NCBI RefSeq assembly: GCF_910592395.1
Contig: NC_088325.1
Span: forward strand, 8,124,109 to 8,188,108
Source of the DNA: Lineus longissimus
Lineage: Eukaryota; Nemertea; Pilidiophora; Heteronemertea; Lineidae
DNA length: 64,000 bases
Direction of reading: 5' to 3'
Shown: one piece after another, positions 23,520-36,447 of the stretch
Layout of the letters: every line of letters starts with the position of its first letter
Position numbering within the stretch: position 1 is the stretch's first letter
The notes under the pieces: generated by a model
Seen by the model: only the letters and a program-made list of their open reading frames with translations
Told to the model about the DNA's origin: nothing
Databases searched by the model: none
Translations under genes and position numbers: made by a program

Positions 23520-24394
23520 ATGGAGTCCGTTATCAATCTAGATGGTTTGCCGCATGATGTGAAAGAGCAAAGTCTGAAGTTACAAAGGCCCTATATTCGT
23601 TTGTTCATCGAAGACTCCGGTTTCGTCAGGAGGTGGACATTACTTTAATTGAATTGGAGCGATTGATAGAAATATCCACATCAAATGTTGTCGACGTAAA
23701 ACTCACTCTCACCAGTGCAGTGATCCAAACATTTAAAATGCTGATTTTCCGGATCCGTCCTAGCTGGAATGTCCAGATGAAAGCTATTAATGAAGTGGTA
23801 ACCCTTATCATCACGTTTCTTAAAGAAAGAGGTGTCAGTGATTTGAAAATTAATGATGTTAGAGATCGAGTACGTGTGCTGCAAGATAGAGTTAGGGAGT
23901 ACAATGCCACTGGGAAGCAGCGTCCGCCGATTTTGCTTCTCGGGGACTCCATGTTTGTCAAGACCAAGCCATCGTCAGATCTGTTTCCATTAGCTTTTTC
24001 AGGGCAGACGGCAGAAGGGTTGAGAGTGATGTTGAAGAGCATTCAACCCAGACTAAATATCAGCGATGTTGTCATCACCCACGGGCTTAACCACACTAAC
24101 GACTATGGGGAGCCGGAAGAAGACATGATCATCATCAGAGATTTTCTTATACAACATTACCCCATGGCCCGCATTTTTCATCTTCAACTACCAGTGTCCC
24201 CAAAGGTGGCGAGAAGTGATGGTATGATGAGACGTGCACTGCGATTTAATGGAATGATGCAACGAGTTGGATTCCAGTCCATTCCTCATCCGATGCTGAA
24301 TAGATACGGATTTGACCATGACCAGTTCCACTACTCCAAGATCGGGAGGACCACCGTCGAGAGGCAGATTGTGCAGTATGTCAGGGGACAATAA
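23520..24394 (+). pseudogene. Gypsy ORF3, SGNH-hydrolase-like protein
   Basis: An additional protein in the env position. Translation from ATG 23520 runs 42 codons, then one frameshift near 23632-23640 moves it to the frame open at 23633-24394 (253 codons). That frame carries the blocks of SGNH/GDSL hydrolases. Counted from 23633 these are GDS at residues 104-106 after a hydrophobic strand (ILLL), a conserved Gly region (FSGQTAEGL, 122-130), GLNHTND at 151-157 with the Asn, and DQFH at 230-233 followed by S-x2-G, which matches the catalytic D-x2-H. SGNH enzymes are esterases or lipases; the substrate here is unknown. No transmembrane segment or signal peptide is seen, so it does not look like an envelope glycoprotein. 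The family call is by motif only. Confidence 0.65.
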
Positions 24395-24908
24395 TCAAGT
24401 ACGAATGGGCCGGAGACCCCTTCTCCCGACGATTTGTAGGGAGGGGAGGGGAGTACCGCATTGGATACTCTTTGGCGCCCATTTCGTTACGTCATTATAA
24501 ATTTGCTGAACAATTATATTCCTTCATGTTGAATTTTACAGTCATTATATAATTGTACTGTTTGGGGAGGGTTAATTGCAAGTAGTTTTGTGTAAATAAT
24601 AAGTGAATTTTTATTTGAGCAATGGTATTATGTAGATTCTAGTCATGTAAACCACTGTAAGTTTAATAATTAGTAAGGTGGTAATTTAGGATTATAGATA
24701 TAGATATTGTGTTCATTGTGTACAGGCGATGTATATAGATTGAGGTGCAGTTACAGATACCGTTAGTTTGAAATAATCTTCGTAGGAATCACTAAATTTT
24801 GTATAGAATATTAAGTATCACTAATTATATCACACAGTGCCTCTGTGGTCGCTACCATGTTTAGTTTCCATAAGAATTTGATGGTCAGAGTAACTCTGAC
24901 CAATTTTT
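24395..24908 (+). other. Gypsy 3' untranslated region
   Basis: AT-rich DNA between ORF3 and the polypurine tract, without a reading frame or repeat that I can recognise. Confidence 0.6.
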
Positions 24909-24919
24909 GAAGGGGATGG
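24909..24919 (+). promoter_or_regulatory. Gypsy polypurine tract
   Basis: GAAGGGGATGG lies directly before the 3' LTR; it would prime plus-strand synthesis. Confidence 0.75.
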
Positions 24920-25205
24920 TGTGGTGATCTCGGTCTTGACGGCACCGTTGCTAACTCTTGCGAACTGTTGCTACGCAGGGTGACGTCATCACCGGGTTTG
25001 GCGCATCCTCCTCATGTGACGTATGTCGATGAAGCCGACGTCTTCGGGCGACGTCGGGCGGTCACGGCAGGGGAGTGTTGAAAAATGTATGTACGTTGTT
25101 GGAAGACAAAGGCGGAAGGAGAGCGCACGAAATAAAAAAGAGAGACACCATATTTGAGCCGTCTTATGGCATTTATTACAAGAAGAGGAGCGGAAGATTA
25201 TTACA
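24920..25205 (+). repeat. Gypsy 3' LTR
   Basis: Same 286-bp length as the 5' LTR with about nine substitutions, for example CAATG to CACCG and AACTGTT to AACTCTT near the start. It is followed by the ATGG duplication and the continuing satellite unit. Confidence 0.93.
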
Positions 25206-26568
25206 ATGGTACAATAAATTAATCAAAATTAAGCAAAGAATGACCTTTTATAAACATTGGAAGGAAATTTATGGTACAATAAATTGATCAAAATTAAAAT
25301 AGAGTTTAAAATTAAAACAGAGTTTTCCATCTCCTAGCCTAGTTGCCGGCTAAGGCTAAGGAGGCCAGTCTCCCCCGGAGAACTTTCTCCACTGCCCAAG
25401 GTGACTTGTGAGTCAGGTCGCCTGGGTGTCTAGTTTCCACGAGGCTATGCTAGTGGAGAACTAGATGGCCGTTGGCTCTAGAAACCGTAGAAGTCTAAGA
25501 GACAATCATGCCCAACGGTATAAATCAGCCTCAAGTGACTGATGCCTACCTGTAATCAGCTACAGGTGACCAATAGCGACAGTAGGAGATCAACCAGACT
25601 GGTGAAACCAGTAGATCGCTTGGATTTATAAACTGCGAAGGCATCTTAAAGCCTTTGACGCTATATTTCCATCAACCAAATTTCAGGTTGCGCAGCGTTA
25701 TGTAACCTCTATGACGCATGTCCAGGTTATGTCCTAAATTTAGTATTTCTGTTTTAAACTAAAAGTATGGACTTTCATGTATCATGTTCAGATGTCTAAG
25801 ATAAGTCAGACTTTTCTTTTCAACCTGTTTCAAGCCGCATCAATGTGCACGAACGTTCAGTTCCAAGTAGAAAGGGAGATGTAGTGTAATCCCTATTGCC
25901 CCTTTAAGAGTCACTACAGTGTGGTGGTGCCACCTTCATGTCAACGGGTTAACAGTGTAATTGCTTCTTTTATCAAACTTGCATTGTTTACATCTGTCTT
26001 ATTCAAGTGAACCGTACCCCCAATCCAGCAAAGGACAATACTTCCACATAATAGTCTGGTAAAACATACAACACATGCTACAATATAAGATGTTATATGA
26101 TTGGCTCACTAAGGCAAAGGAGGCGGCGCCTGCAAGCTCGTGGCTCAGGAAAAACATATTCATGGTACAATAAATAAATCAAAATTAATCAAAGAATGAT
26201 CTTTTATAAACATTGGAAGGAAATTTATGGTACAATAAATTAATCAAAATTAAAATAGAGTTAAAAATTAAAACAGAGTTTTCCATCTCCTAGACTAGTT
26301 GCCGGTTTAGGCTAAGGAGGCCAGTCTCCCCCGGAGAACTTTCTCCACTGCCCAAGGTGACTAGTCACTTGTGTGTCAGGTCGCCTGGGTGTCTAGTTTC
26401 CACGAGGCTATGCTAGTGGAGAACTAGATGGCCGTTGGCTCTAGATGAGCTCATCCGCCTTGGGTGACAAGTCACCCACCTGAGACAGGTGGCACTGGCT
26501 TACAGGTTACCAGTGGCAGGTTGCTAACCTGACCTGACATCAAATCAAAGAATGATCTTCTATAAACA

Positions 26569-26823
26569 TTGGAAGGAAATTTATGGTACAATAAATTAAT
26601 CAAAATTAATCAAAGAATGATCTTTTATAAACATTGGAAGGAAGTAGGGATAAGATATATTTCAGATTTACTAAGATCAGACAAAACAGTGATACCTTTT
26701 GAATCACTGGGACTAAAAGCAACCGAATGGTTCAAATGGAGAGGGTTAATGGATGTTATTATAAATAAGATTTGGGGTTATAATTTTAACACTGAGATCT
26801 ACGCAGACACCGTAGAAGTCTAA
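26569..26823 (+). pseudogene. LINE RT C-terminal relic
   Basis: An 84-codon version whose end differs: a deletion joins AACACTGA directly to GATCTACGCAG, changing the last residues. The core W-x3-GIRYISDLL block and the WFKWRGLMDVI block are kept. Confidence 0.5.
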
Positions 26824-28170
26824 GAGACAATCATGCCCAACGGTATAAATCAGCCTCAAGTGACTGATACCTACCTGTAATCAGCTACAGGTGACCGACA
26901 GCGACATTAGGAGATCAACCGGACTGGAGAAACCAGTAGATCGATTGGATTTATAAACTGCGAAGGCATCTTAAAGCCTTTGACGCTATATTTCCATCAA
27001 CCAAATTTCAGGTTGCGAAGCGTTATGTAACCTCTATGACGCATGTCCAGGTTATGTCCTAAATTTAGTATTTCTGTTTGAAACTAAAAGTATGGACTTT
27101 CATGTATCATGTTCAGATGTCTGAGATAAGTCAGACTTTTCTTTTCAACCTGTTTCAAGCCGCATCAATGTGCACGAACGTTCAGTTCCAAGTTAAGAAA
27201 TAACATAGACAATTTAGAAAGGGAGATGTAGTGTAATCCCTATTGCCCCTTTAAGAGTCACTACAGTGTGGTGCTGCCACCTTCATGTCAACGGGTTAAC
27301 AGTGTAATTGCTTCTTTTATCAAACTTGCATTGTTTACATCTGTCTTATTCAAGTGAACCGTACCCCCAATCCAGCAAAGGACAATACTTTCACATAATA
27401 GTCTGGTAAAACATACATCACATGCTACAATATAAGATGTTATATGATTGGCTCACTAAGGCGAAGGAGGCGGCGCCTGCAAGCTCGTGGCTCAGGAAAA
27501 ACATATTTATGGTACAATAAATTAATCAAAATTAATCAAAGAATGATCTTTTATAAACATTGGAAGGAAATTTATGGTACAATAAATAAATCAAAATCAA
27601 AATAGAGTTTAAAATTAAAACAGAGTTTTCCATCTCCTGGACTAGTTGCCGGCCAAGGCTAACGAGGCCAGTCTCCCCTTGAGAACTTTCTCCACTGCCC
27701 AAGGTGACTAGTCACTTGTGTGTCAGGTCGCCTGGGTGTCTAGTTTCCACGAGGCTATGCTAGTGGAGAACTAGATGGCCGTTGGCTCTAGATGAGCTCA
27801 TCCGCCCTGGGTGACTAGTCACCCACCTGAGACAGGTGGCACTGGCTTACAGGTTACCAGTGGCAGGTAGCTAACCTGACCTGACATTAAATCAAAGAAT
27901 GATCTTCTATAAACATTGGAAGGAACTTTATGGTACAATAAATTAAACCCCGGAGAACTTTCTCCACTGCCCAAGGTGACTAGTCACTTGTGTGTCAGGT
28001 CGCCTGGGTGTCTAGTTTCCACGAGGCTATGCTAGTGGAGAACTAGATGGCCGTTGGCTCTAGATGAGCTCATCCGCCCTGGGTGACTAGTCACCCACCT
28101 GAGAGAGGTGGCACTGGCTTACAGGTTACCAGTGGCAGGTAGCTAACCTGACCTGACATTAAATCAAAGA

Positions 28171-28360
28171 ATGATCTTTTATAAACATTGGAAAGAAGTA
28201 GGGATAAAATTATATTTCAGATTTACTAAGACCAGACAAAACAGTGATACCTTTTGAATCACTGGGACTAAAAGCAACTGAATGGTTCAAATGGAGAGGG
28301 TTAATGGATGTTATTATAAATAAGATTTGGGGTTATAATTTTAACACTGATAACAACTAG
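28171..28360 (+). pseudogene. LINE RT C-terminal relic, frameshifted
   Basis: Matches the relic in nucleotide sequence, but GGGATAAAATTA has one extra A compared with GGGATAAATTA elsewhere, so the frame breaks after GI. It ends at the CTAG of HINE-like copy 2. Confidence 0.5.
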
Positions 28361-29267
28361 AAATATATAAAGCAATTGGGGGAAATTGCGAATGTATGCC
28401 CCCGCTCACACCACAAAAGTTTGAAGTGTGTCAAACCTCTAGTTCTTCAGTTAACAATCTGAATACCAAAATCTAAGTTGGCTGCTGGCAGCCATATTGG
28501 ATTTTGGAACACGCCCAAAATTGATAGAGAGCATCCCCTGAATGACCATTGCACCACAAAAGTTTGAAGTGGGTCAAACCTCTTGTTCTTCAGTTAACAA
28601 TCAGATTACCAAAATCTAAGTTGGCTGCTGGCAGCCATATTGAATTTTGGGTCAGGCCCAAAATCGACAGGGAACCTCCCCTACACAACCTCATCACACC
28701 ACATAAGTTTCAGTTCTGTCACTCACTTGGTTCTTGAGTTACAGGTCGGAATGCGAAAAACCAAGTCGGGCCTGGCAGCCATCTTGGATTTTAGATCGGG
28801 CCCAAAATGGATAGGGAACCTCCCCTACACTCTGTAATAACACCACATAAGTTTCAGGTCTGTCACTCACTCGGTTCTTAATTTACGGGCCGGAATACAA
28901 ATCACCAAGTCGGGGACCTGGTGGCCATCTTTGATTTCGGGTCGGGCCCAAAATCGATAGGGAACCTCCCCTATCATAGACCATCACACCACAAAAGTTT
29001 GATGACTGTTGGACCTCTGGTTCTCTAGTAAACAAGCGGAATGCGAAAATCTAAGATGGCGGCTGGCGGCCATACTGGATTTTGGAACGCGTCAAAAAAC
29101 AATAGGGACCCTTTGACACACTAGGCCTACACCCCCTAAAAATTTCAAGTCAGCCGAGCAAGGGGTTCTTGAGTTATAGTCTGGAATTCAGTGCGGCGGA
29201 CGCGGACGCGGCGGCAGCGGCCGGAAACCACCCAAGTACATAATGCCCCCACTTTAGCGGGGGCATA
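28357..29267 (+). mobile_element. HINE/Helentron-like insert, copy 2
   Basis: Same insert at the same place in the unit, 911 bp long because one 145-bp repeat is missing. The 12-mers TATGCCCCCGCT (28395) and AGCGGGGGCATA (ends 29267) are a perfect inverted pair here. Identical placement in three units means that it was amplified together with the satellite rather than inserted three times. Confidence 0.6.
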
Positions 29268-31930
29268 ATAATGTAAGATCTACGCAGAAACCGTAGAAGT
29301 CTCAGAGGCAATCATGCCCAACGGTATAAATCAGCCTCAAGTGATTGATGCCTACCTGTAATCAGCTACAGGTGAACGATATCGACATTAGGAGATCAAC
29401 CGGAGTGGTGAAACCAGAAGATCGCTTGGATTTATAAACTGCGAAGGCATCTTAAAGCCTTTGACCCTATATTTCCATCAACCAAATTTCAGGTTGCGCA
29501 GCGTTATGTAACCTCTATGATGCATGTCCAGGTTATGTCCTAAATTTAGTATTTCTGGTTTAAACTAAAAGTATGGACTTTCATGTATCATGTTCAGATG
29601 TCTAAGATAAGTCAGACTTTTCTTTTCAACCTGTTTCAAACCACATCAAAGTGCACGAACGTTCAGTTCCAAGTTAAGAAATAACATAGTGTAATCCCTA
29701 TTGCCCCGTTAAGAGTCACTACAGTGTGGTGGTGCCACCTTCATGTCAACGGGTTAACAGTGTAATTGCTTCTTTTATCAAACTTGCATTGTTTACATCT
29801 GTCTTATTCAAGTGAACCGTACCCCCAATCCAGCAAAGGACAATACTTCCACATGATAGTCTGGTAAAACATACATTACATGCTACAATATAAGATGTTA
29901 TATGATTGGCTCACTAAGGCAAAGGAGGCTGCGCCTGCAAGCACGTGGCTCAGGAAAAACATATTTATGGTACAATAAATTAATCAAAATTAATCAAAGA
30001 ATGATCTTTTATAAACATTGGAAGGAAATTTATGGTACAATGAATTGATCAAAATTAAAATAGAGTTTAAAATTAAAACATAGTTTTCCATCTCCTAGAC
30101 TAGTTGCCGGCTAAGGCTAAGGAGGCCAGTCTCCCCCGGAGAACTTTCTCCACTGCCCAAGGTGACTTGTGTGTCAGGTCGCCTGGGTGTCTAGTTTCCA
30201 CGAGGCTATGCTAGTGGAGAACTAGATGGCCGTTGGCTCTAGAAACCGTAGAAGTCTAAGAGACAATCATGCCCAACGGTATAAATCAGCCTCAAGTGAC
30301 TGATGCCTACCTGTAATCAGCTACAGGTGACCAATAGCGACATTAGGAGATCAACCAGACTGGTGAAACCAGTAGATCGCTTGGATTTATAAACTGCGAA
30401 GGCATCTTAAAGCCTTTGACGCTATTTTTCCAGCAACCAAATTTCAGGTTGCGCAGCGTTATGTAACCTCTATGACGCATGTCCAGGTTATGTCCTAAAT
30501 TTAGTATTTCTGTTTGAAACTAAAAGTATGGACTTTCATGTATCATGTTCAGATGTCTAAGATAAGTCAGACTTTTCTTTTCAACCTGTTTCAAGCCGCA
30601 TCAAAGTGCACGAACGTTCAGTTCCAAGTAGAAAGGGAGATGTAGTGTAATCCCTATTGCCCCTTTAAGAGTCACTACAGTGTGGTGCTGCCACCTTCAT
30701 GTCAACGGGTTAACAGTGTAATTGCTTCTTTTATCAAACTTGCATTGTTTACATCTGTCTTATTCAAGTGAACCGTACCCCCAATCCAGCAAAGGACAAT
30801 ACTTCCACATAATAGTCTGGTAAAACATACAACACATGCTACAATATAAGATGTTATATGATTGGCTCACAAAGGCAAAGGAGGCGGCGCCTGCAAGTAC
30901 GTGGCTCAGGAAAAACATATTTATGGTACAATAAATTAATCAAAATTAATCAAAGAATGCTCTTTATAAACATTGGAAGGAAATTTATGGTACAATAAAT
31001 TAATCAAAATTAAAACAGAGTTTAAAATTAAAACAGTTTTCCATCTCCTAGACTAGTTGCCGGCCAAGGCTTAGGAGGCCAGTCTCCCCCGGATAACTTT
31101 CTCCACTGCCCAAGGTGACTAGTCACTTGTGTGTCAGGTCGCCTGGGTGTCTAGTTCTTTCCAACCTGTTTCAAGCCACATCAAAGTGCACGAACGTTCA
31201 GTTCCAAGTTAAGAAATATCATAGACAATTTAGAAAGGGAGATGTAGTGTAATCCCTATTGCCCCTTTAAGAGTCACTACAGTGTGGTGCTGCCGCCTTC
31301 ACATCAACGGGTTAACAGTGTAATTGCTTCTTTTATCAAACTTGCATTGTTTACATCTGTCTTATTCAAGTGAACCGTACCCCCAATCCAGCAAAGGACA
31401 ATACTTCCACATAATAATCTGGTAAAACATACATCACATGCTACAATATAAGATGTTATATGATTGGCTCACTAAGGCAAAGGAGGCGGCACCTGCAAGC
31501 ACGTGGCTCAGGAAAAACATATTTATGGTACGATGAAATTAATCAAAATTAATCAAAGAATGATCTTTTATAAACATTGGAAGGAAATTTATGGTACAAT
31601 AAATTAATCAAAATTAAAAGAGAGTTTAAAATTAAAACAGTTTTCCATCTCCTAGACTAGTTGCCGGCCAAGGCTTAGGAGGCAAGTCTCCCCCGGAGAA
31701 CTTTCTCCACTGCCCAAGGTTACAAGTCACTTGTGTGTAAGGTCACCTGGGTGCCTAGTTTCCACGAGGCTATGCTAGTGGAGAACTAGATGGCCGTTGG
31801 CTCTAGATGAGCTCATCCGCCCTGGGTGACTAGTCACCCACCTGTGACAGGTGGCACTGGCATACAGGTTACCAGTGGCAGGTAGCTAACCTGACCTGAC
31901 ATTAAATCAAAGAATGATCTTCTATAAACA

Positions 31931-32167
31931 TTGGAAGGAAATTTATGGTACAATAAATTAATCAAAATTAATCAAAGAATGATCCTTTATAAACATTGGA
32001 AGGAAGTAGGGATAAATTATATTTCAGATTTACTAAGACCAGACAAAACAGTGATACCTTTTGAATCACTGGGACTAAAAGCAACCGAATGGTTCAAATG
32101 GAGAGGGTTAATGGATGTTATTATAAATAAGATTTGGGGTTATAATTTTAACACTGATAACAACTAG
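31931..32167 (+). pseudogene. LINE RT C-terminal relic
   Basis: A 78-codon open version ending at the CTAG of HINE-like copy 3. Sequence is otherwise that of the other relics. Confidence 0.5.
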
Positions 32168-33217
32168 AAATATATAACGCAATTGGGGAAATTGCAAATG
32201 TATGCCCCCGCTCACACCACAAAAGTTTGAAGTGTGTCAAACCTCTAGTTCTTCAGTTAACAATCGGAATACCAAAATCTAAGTTGGCTGCTGGCAGCCA
32301 TATTGGATTATGGAACACGCCCAAAATTGATAGAGAGCATCCCCTGAATGACCATTGCACCACAAAAGTTTGAAGTGTGTCAAACCTCTAGTTCTTCAGT
32401 TAACAATCAGAATACCAAAATCTAAGTTGGCTGCTGGCAGCCATATTGAATTTTGGGTCAGGCCCAAAATCGACAGGGAACCTCCCCTACACAACCTCAT
32501 CACACCACATAAGTTTCAGTTCTGTCACTCACTTGGTTCTTGAGTTACAGGTCGGAATGCGAAAAACCAAGTCGGGCCTGCAGCCATCTTGGATTTCAGA
32601 TCGGGCCCAAAATGGATAGGGAACCTCCCCTATACTCTGTAATAACACCACATAACTTTCAGGTCTGTCACTCACTCGGTTCTTAATTTACGGGGCGGAA
32701 TATAAATCACCAAGTCGGGGACCTGGTGGCCATCTTTGATTTCGGGTCTGGCCCAAAATCGATAGGGAACCTCCCCTACCATAGACCATTACACCACAAA
32801 GGTTTGAAGACTGTTGGACCTCTGGTTCTCCAGTTAACGAGCGGAATGTCAAAATCTAAGATGGTGGCTGGCGGCCATCTTTGATTTCGGGTCGGGCCCA
32901 AAATCGATAGGGAACCTCCCCTACCATAGACCATCACACCACAAAAGTTTGAAGACTGTTGGACCTCTGGTTCTCTAGTAAACGAGCGGAGTGCGAAAAT
33001 CTAAGATGGCGGCTGGCGGCTATACTGGATTTTGGAACGCGTCAAAAAACAATAGGGACCCTTTGACACACTAGGCCTACACCCCCTAAAAATTTCAAGT
33101 CAGCCGAGCAAGAGGTTCTTGAGTTATAGTCTGGAATTCAGTGCGGCGGACGCGGACGCGGCGGCGGCGGCCGGAAACCACCCAAGTGCATAATGCCCCC
33201 ACTTTAGCGGGGGCATA
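32164..33217 (+). mobile_element. HINE/Helentron-like insert, copy 3
   Basis: 1,054 bp, six internal repeats, the inverted 12-mers at 32201 and 33206-33217, and the same junctions with the LINE relic (left) and unit tail (right). Short reading frames of 60-65 codons inside the three copies follow the 145-bp repeat and look accidental. Confidence 0.6.
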
Positions 33218-34370
33218 ATAATGTAAGATCTACGCAGAAACCGTAGAAGTCTAAGAGGCAATCATGCCCAACGGTATAAATCAGCCTCAAGTGACTGATG
33301 CCTACCTGTAATCAGCTACAGGTGACCGATAGCGACATTAGGAGATCAACCGGAGTGGTGAAACCAGAAGATCGCTTGGATTTATAAACTGCGAAGGCAT
33401 CTTAAAGCCTTTGACCCTATATTTCCATCAACCAAATTTCAGGTTGCGCAGCGTTATGTAACCTCTATGACGCATGTCCAGGTTATGTCCTAAATTTAGT
33501 ATTTCTGGTTTAAACTAAAAGTATGGACTTTCATGTATCATGTTCAGATGTCTAAGATAAGTCAGACTTTTCTTTTCAACCTGTTTCAAACCACATCAAA
33601 GTGCACGAACGTTCAGTTCCAAGTTAAGAAATAACATAGTGTAATCCCTATTGCCCCTTTAAGAGTCACTACAGTGTGGTGGTGCCACCTTCATGTCAAC
33701 GGGTTAACAGTGTAATTGCTTCTTTTATCAAACTTGCATTGTTTACATCTGTCTTATTCAAGTGAACCGTACCCCCAATCCAGCAAAGGACAATACTTCC
33801 ACATGATAGTCTGGTAAAACATACATTACATGCTACAATATAAGATGTTATATGATTGGCTCACTAAGGCAAAGGAGGCTGCGCCTGCAAGCACGTGGCT
33901 CAGGAAAAACATATTTATGGTACAATAAATTAATCAAAATTAATCAAAGAATGATCTTTTATAAACATTGGAAGGAAATTTATGGTACAATAAATTGATC
34001 AAAATTAAAATAGAGTTTAAAATTAAAACAGAGTTTTCCATCCCCTAGACTAGTTGCCGGCCAAGGCTAAGGAGGCCAGTCTCCCCCGGAGAACTTTCTC
34101 CACTGCCCAAGGTGACTAGTCACTTGTGTGTCAGGTCGCCTGGGTGTCTAGTTTCCACGAGGCTATGCTAGTGGAGAACTAGATGGCCTTTGGCTCTAGA
34201 TAAGCTCATCCGCTCTGGGTGACAAGTCACCCACCTGAGACAGGTGGCACTGGCTGAGGGTTACCAGTGGCAGGTAGCTAACCTGATCTGACATCAAATC
34301 AAAGAATGATCTTTTATAAACATTGGAAGGAAATTTATGATACAATAAATTAATCAAAATTAATCAAAGA

Positions 34371-34583
34371 ATGATCCTTTATAAACATTGGAAGGAAGAA
34401 GGGATAAATTATATTTCCGATTTACTAAGACCAGACAAAACAGTGATACCTTTTGAATCACTGGGACTAAAAGCAACCGAATGGTTCAAATGGAGAGGGT
34501 TAATGGATGTTATTATAAATAAGATTTGGGGTTATAATTTTAACACTGATAACAATAATGTAAGATCTCCGCAGAAACCGTAA
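34371..34583 (+). pseudogene. LINE RT C-terminal relic
   Basis: A 70-codon open version with the full QKP ending and no HINE-like insert. Confidence 0.5.
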
Positions 34584-35015
34584 AAGTGTAAGAGACAATC
34601 ATGCCCAACGGTATAAATCAGCCTCAAGTGACTGATTCCTACCGGAAATCAGCTACCGATAGCGACATTAGGAGATCAACCGGACTGGTGATACCAATAG
34701 ATCGCTTGGTTATATCAACTGCGAAGGTATCTTAAAGCCTTGGACACTATATTTCCATCAACCAAATTTCAGGTTGCGCAGCGTCATGTAACCTCTATGA
34801 CGCATGTCCAGGTTATGTCCTAAATTTAGTATTTCTGGTTTAAACTAAAAGTATGGACTTTCATGTATTATGTTCAGATGTCTAAGATAAGTCAGACTTT
34901 TCTTTTCCACCTGTTTCAAGCTCTATCAAAGTGCACGAACGTTCAGTTCCAAGTTAAGAAATAACATAGACAATTTAGAAAGGGAGATGTAGTGTAATCC
35001 CTATTGCCCCTTTAA

Positions 35016-35146
35016 GGCACCTATTCCATAGAGCTTTACCCTATACTATACTATACGCGAACAATAGTTTCATGGTCATGCACCCTTTGTGAAGCCATTG
35101 TTCGCGTATAGTGTAGTATACCGTATACCTGTATGGGGAAGGTGCC
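35016..35146. mobile_element. 131-bp hairpin MITE in a satellite unit
   Basis: Interrupts the tail motif CCCCTTTAAGAGTCACTAC found in all other units. The ends are inverted repeats beginning GGCACCT. Read inward, the left arm and the reverse complement of the right arm match over about 50 positions, with TATACTATACGCGAACAAT-like sequence strongest near the centre, so the element can fold on itself almost completely. Flanks are TTTAA on the left and AAAGAG on the right, so the target duplication is at most 2-3 bp and uncertain. Superfamily not assigned. Confidence 0.75.
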
Positions 35147-35857
35147 AAAGAGTCACTACAGTGTGGTGCTGCCACCTTCATGTCAACGGGTTAACAGTGT
35201 AATTGCTTCTTTTATCAAACTTGCATTGTTTACATCTGTCTTATTCAAGTGAACCGTACCCCCAATCCAGCAAAGGACAATACTTCCACATAGTAGTCTG
35301 GTAAAACATACATCACATGCTACAATATAAGATGTTATATGATTGGCTCACTAAGGCAAAGGAGGCGGCGCCTGCAAGCACGTGGCTCAGGAAAAACATA
35401 TTTATGGTACAATAAATTAATCAAAATTAATCAAAGAATGATTTTTATAAACATTGGAAGGAAATTTATGGTACAATAAATTAATCAAAATTAAAACAGA
35501 ATTTAAAATTAAAACAGAGTTTTCCATCCCCTAGACTAGTTGCCGGCCAAGGCTAAGGAGGCCAGTCTCCCCCGGATAACTTTCTCCACTGCCCAAGGTG
35601 ACTAGTCACTTGTGTGTCAGGTCGCCTGGGTGTCTAGTTTCCACGAGGCTATGCTAGTGGAGAACTAGATGGCCGTTGGCTCTAGATGAGCTCATCCGCT
35701 CTGGGTGACAAGTCACCCACCTGAGACAGGTGGCACTGGCTTACAGGTTACCAGTGGCAGGTAGCTAACCTGACCTGACATTAAATCAAAGAATGATCTT
35801 TTATAAACATTGGAAGGAAATTTATGGTACAATGAATTAATCAAAATTAATCAAAGA

Positions 35858-36070
35858 ATGATCTTTTATAAACATTGGAAGGAAGTAGGGATAAATTATA
35901 TTTGAGATTTACTAAGACCAGACAAAACAGTGATACCTTTTGAATCACTAGGACTAAAAGCAACCGAATGGTTCAAATGGAGAGGGTTAATGGATGTTAT
36001 TATAAATAAGATTTGGGGTTATAATTTTAACACTGATAACAATAATGTAAGATCTACGCAGAAACCGTAA
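35858..36070 (+). pseudogene. LINE RT C-terminal relic with nonsense codon
   Basis: Same relic, but the Ser codon of YISDLL reads TGA at 35903-35905. It shows that the frame is not under uniform constraint across units. Confidence 0.5.
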
Positions 36071-36447
36071 AAGTGTAAGAGACAATCATGCCCAACGGTA
36101 TAAATCAGCCTCAAGTGACTGATTCCTACCGGAAATCAGCTACCAATAGCGACATTAGGAGATCAACCGGACTGGTGATACCAATAGATCGCTTGGATAT
36201 ATCAACTGTGAAGGCATCTTAAAGCCTTGGACGCTATATTTCCATCAACCAAATTTCAGGTTGCGCAGCGTCATGTAACCTCTATGACGCATGTCCAGGT
36301 TATCCTAAATTTAGTATTTCTGGTTTAAACTAAAAGTATGTATCATGTTCAGATGTCTAAGATAAGTCAGACTTTTCTTTTCAACCTGTTTCAAGCCACA
36401 TTAAAGTGCACGAACGTTCAGTTCCAAGTTAAGAAATAACATAGACA

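Larger units (their letters stand above)
17084..25205 (+). mobile_element. Ty3/gypsy LTR retrotransposon inserted in the array
   Basis: 8,122 bp between two 286-bp LTRs, flanked by the 4-bp duplication ATGG (17080-17083 and 25206-25209). The empty site ATGGTACAATAAATT is present in every neighbouring satellite unit, so the insertion is certain. Order: LTR, primer-binding site, gag, protease, RT-RNase H-integrase, SGNH-like ORF3, polypurine tract, LTR. The integrase follows RT, which is the Ty3/gypsy order. The LTRs differ at about nine of 286 positions, and there are frameshifts around the protease and in ORF3, so the copy is old enough to have decayed although its pol frame is open. Confidence 0.96.
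25210..36447. repeat. Complex tandem satellite array, right part
   Basis: Continuation of the array after the gypsy insertion. Anchors at 26008, 27355, 29813, 30769, 31371, 33763 and 35250 give unit lengths of about 1347, 2458, 956, 602, 2394 and 1487 bp. With the retrotransposon removed, the interrupted unit is about 956 bp. Units here are more diverged than at the left: several lack sub-repeats or carry small deletions, and the 31.1 kb unit is a fusion of a truncated sub-repeat with the tail. The array ends abruptly within a tail (AACATAGACAA) at about 36447. Confidence 0.92.

Noticed and set aside
23520-24394. Envelope glycoprotein for gypsy ORF3
   Set aside because: No signal peptide, no transmembrane helix and no cysteine pattern; the SGNH blocks explain the conserved residues better.
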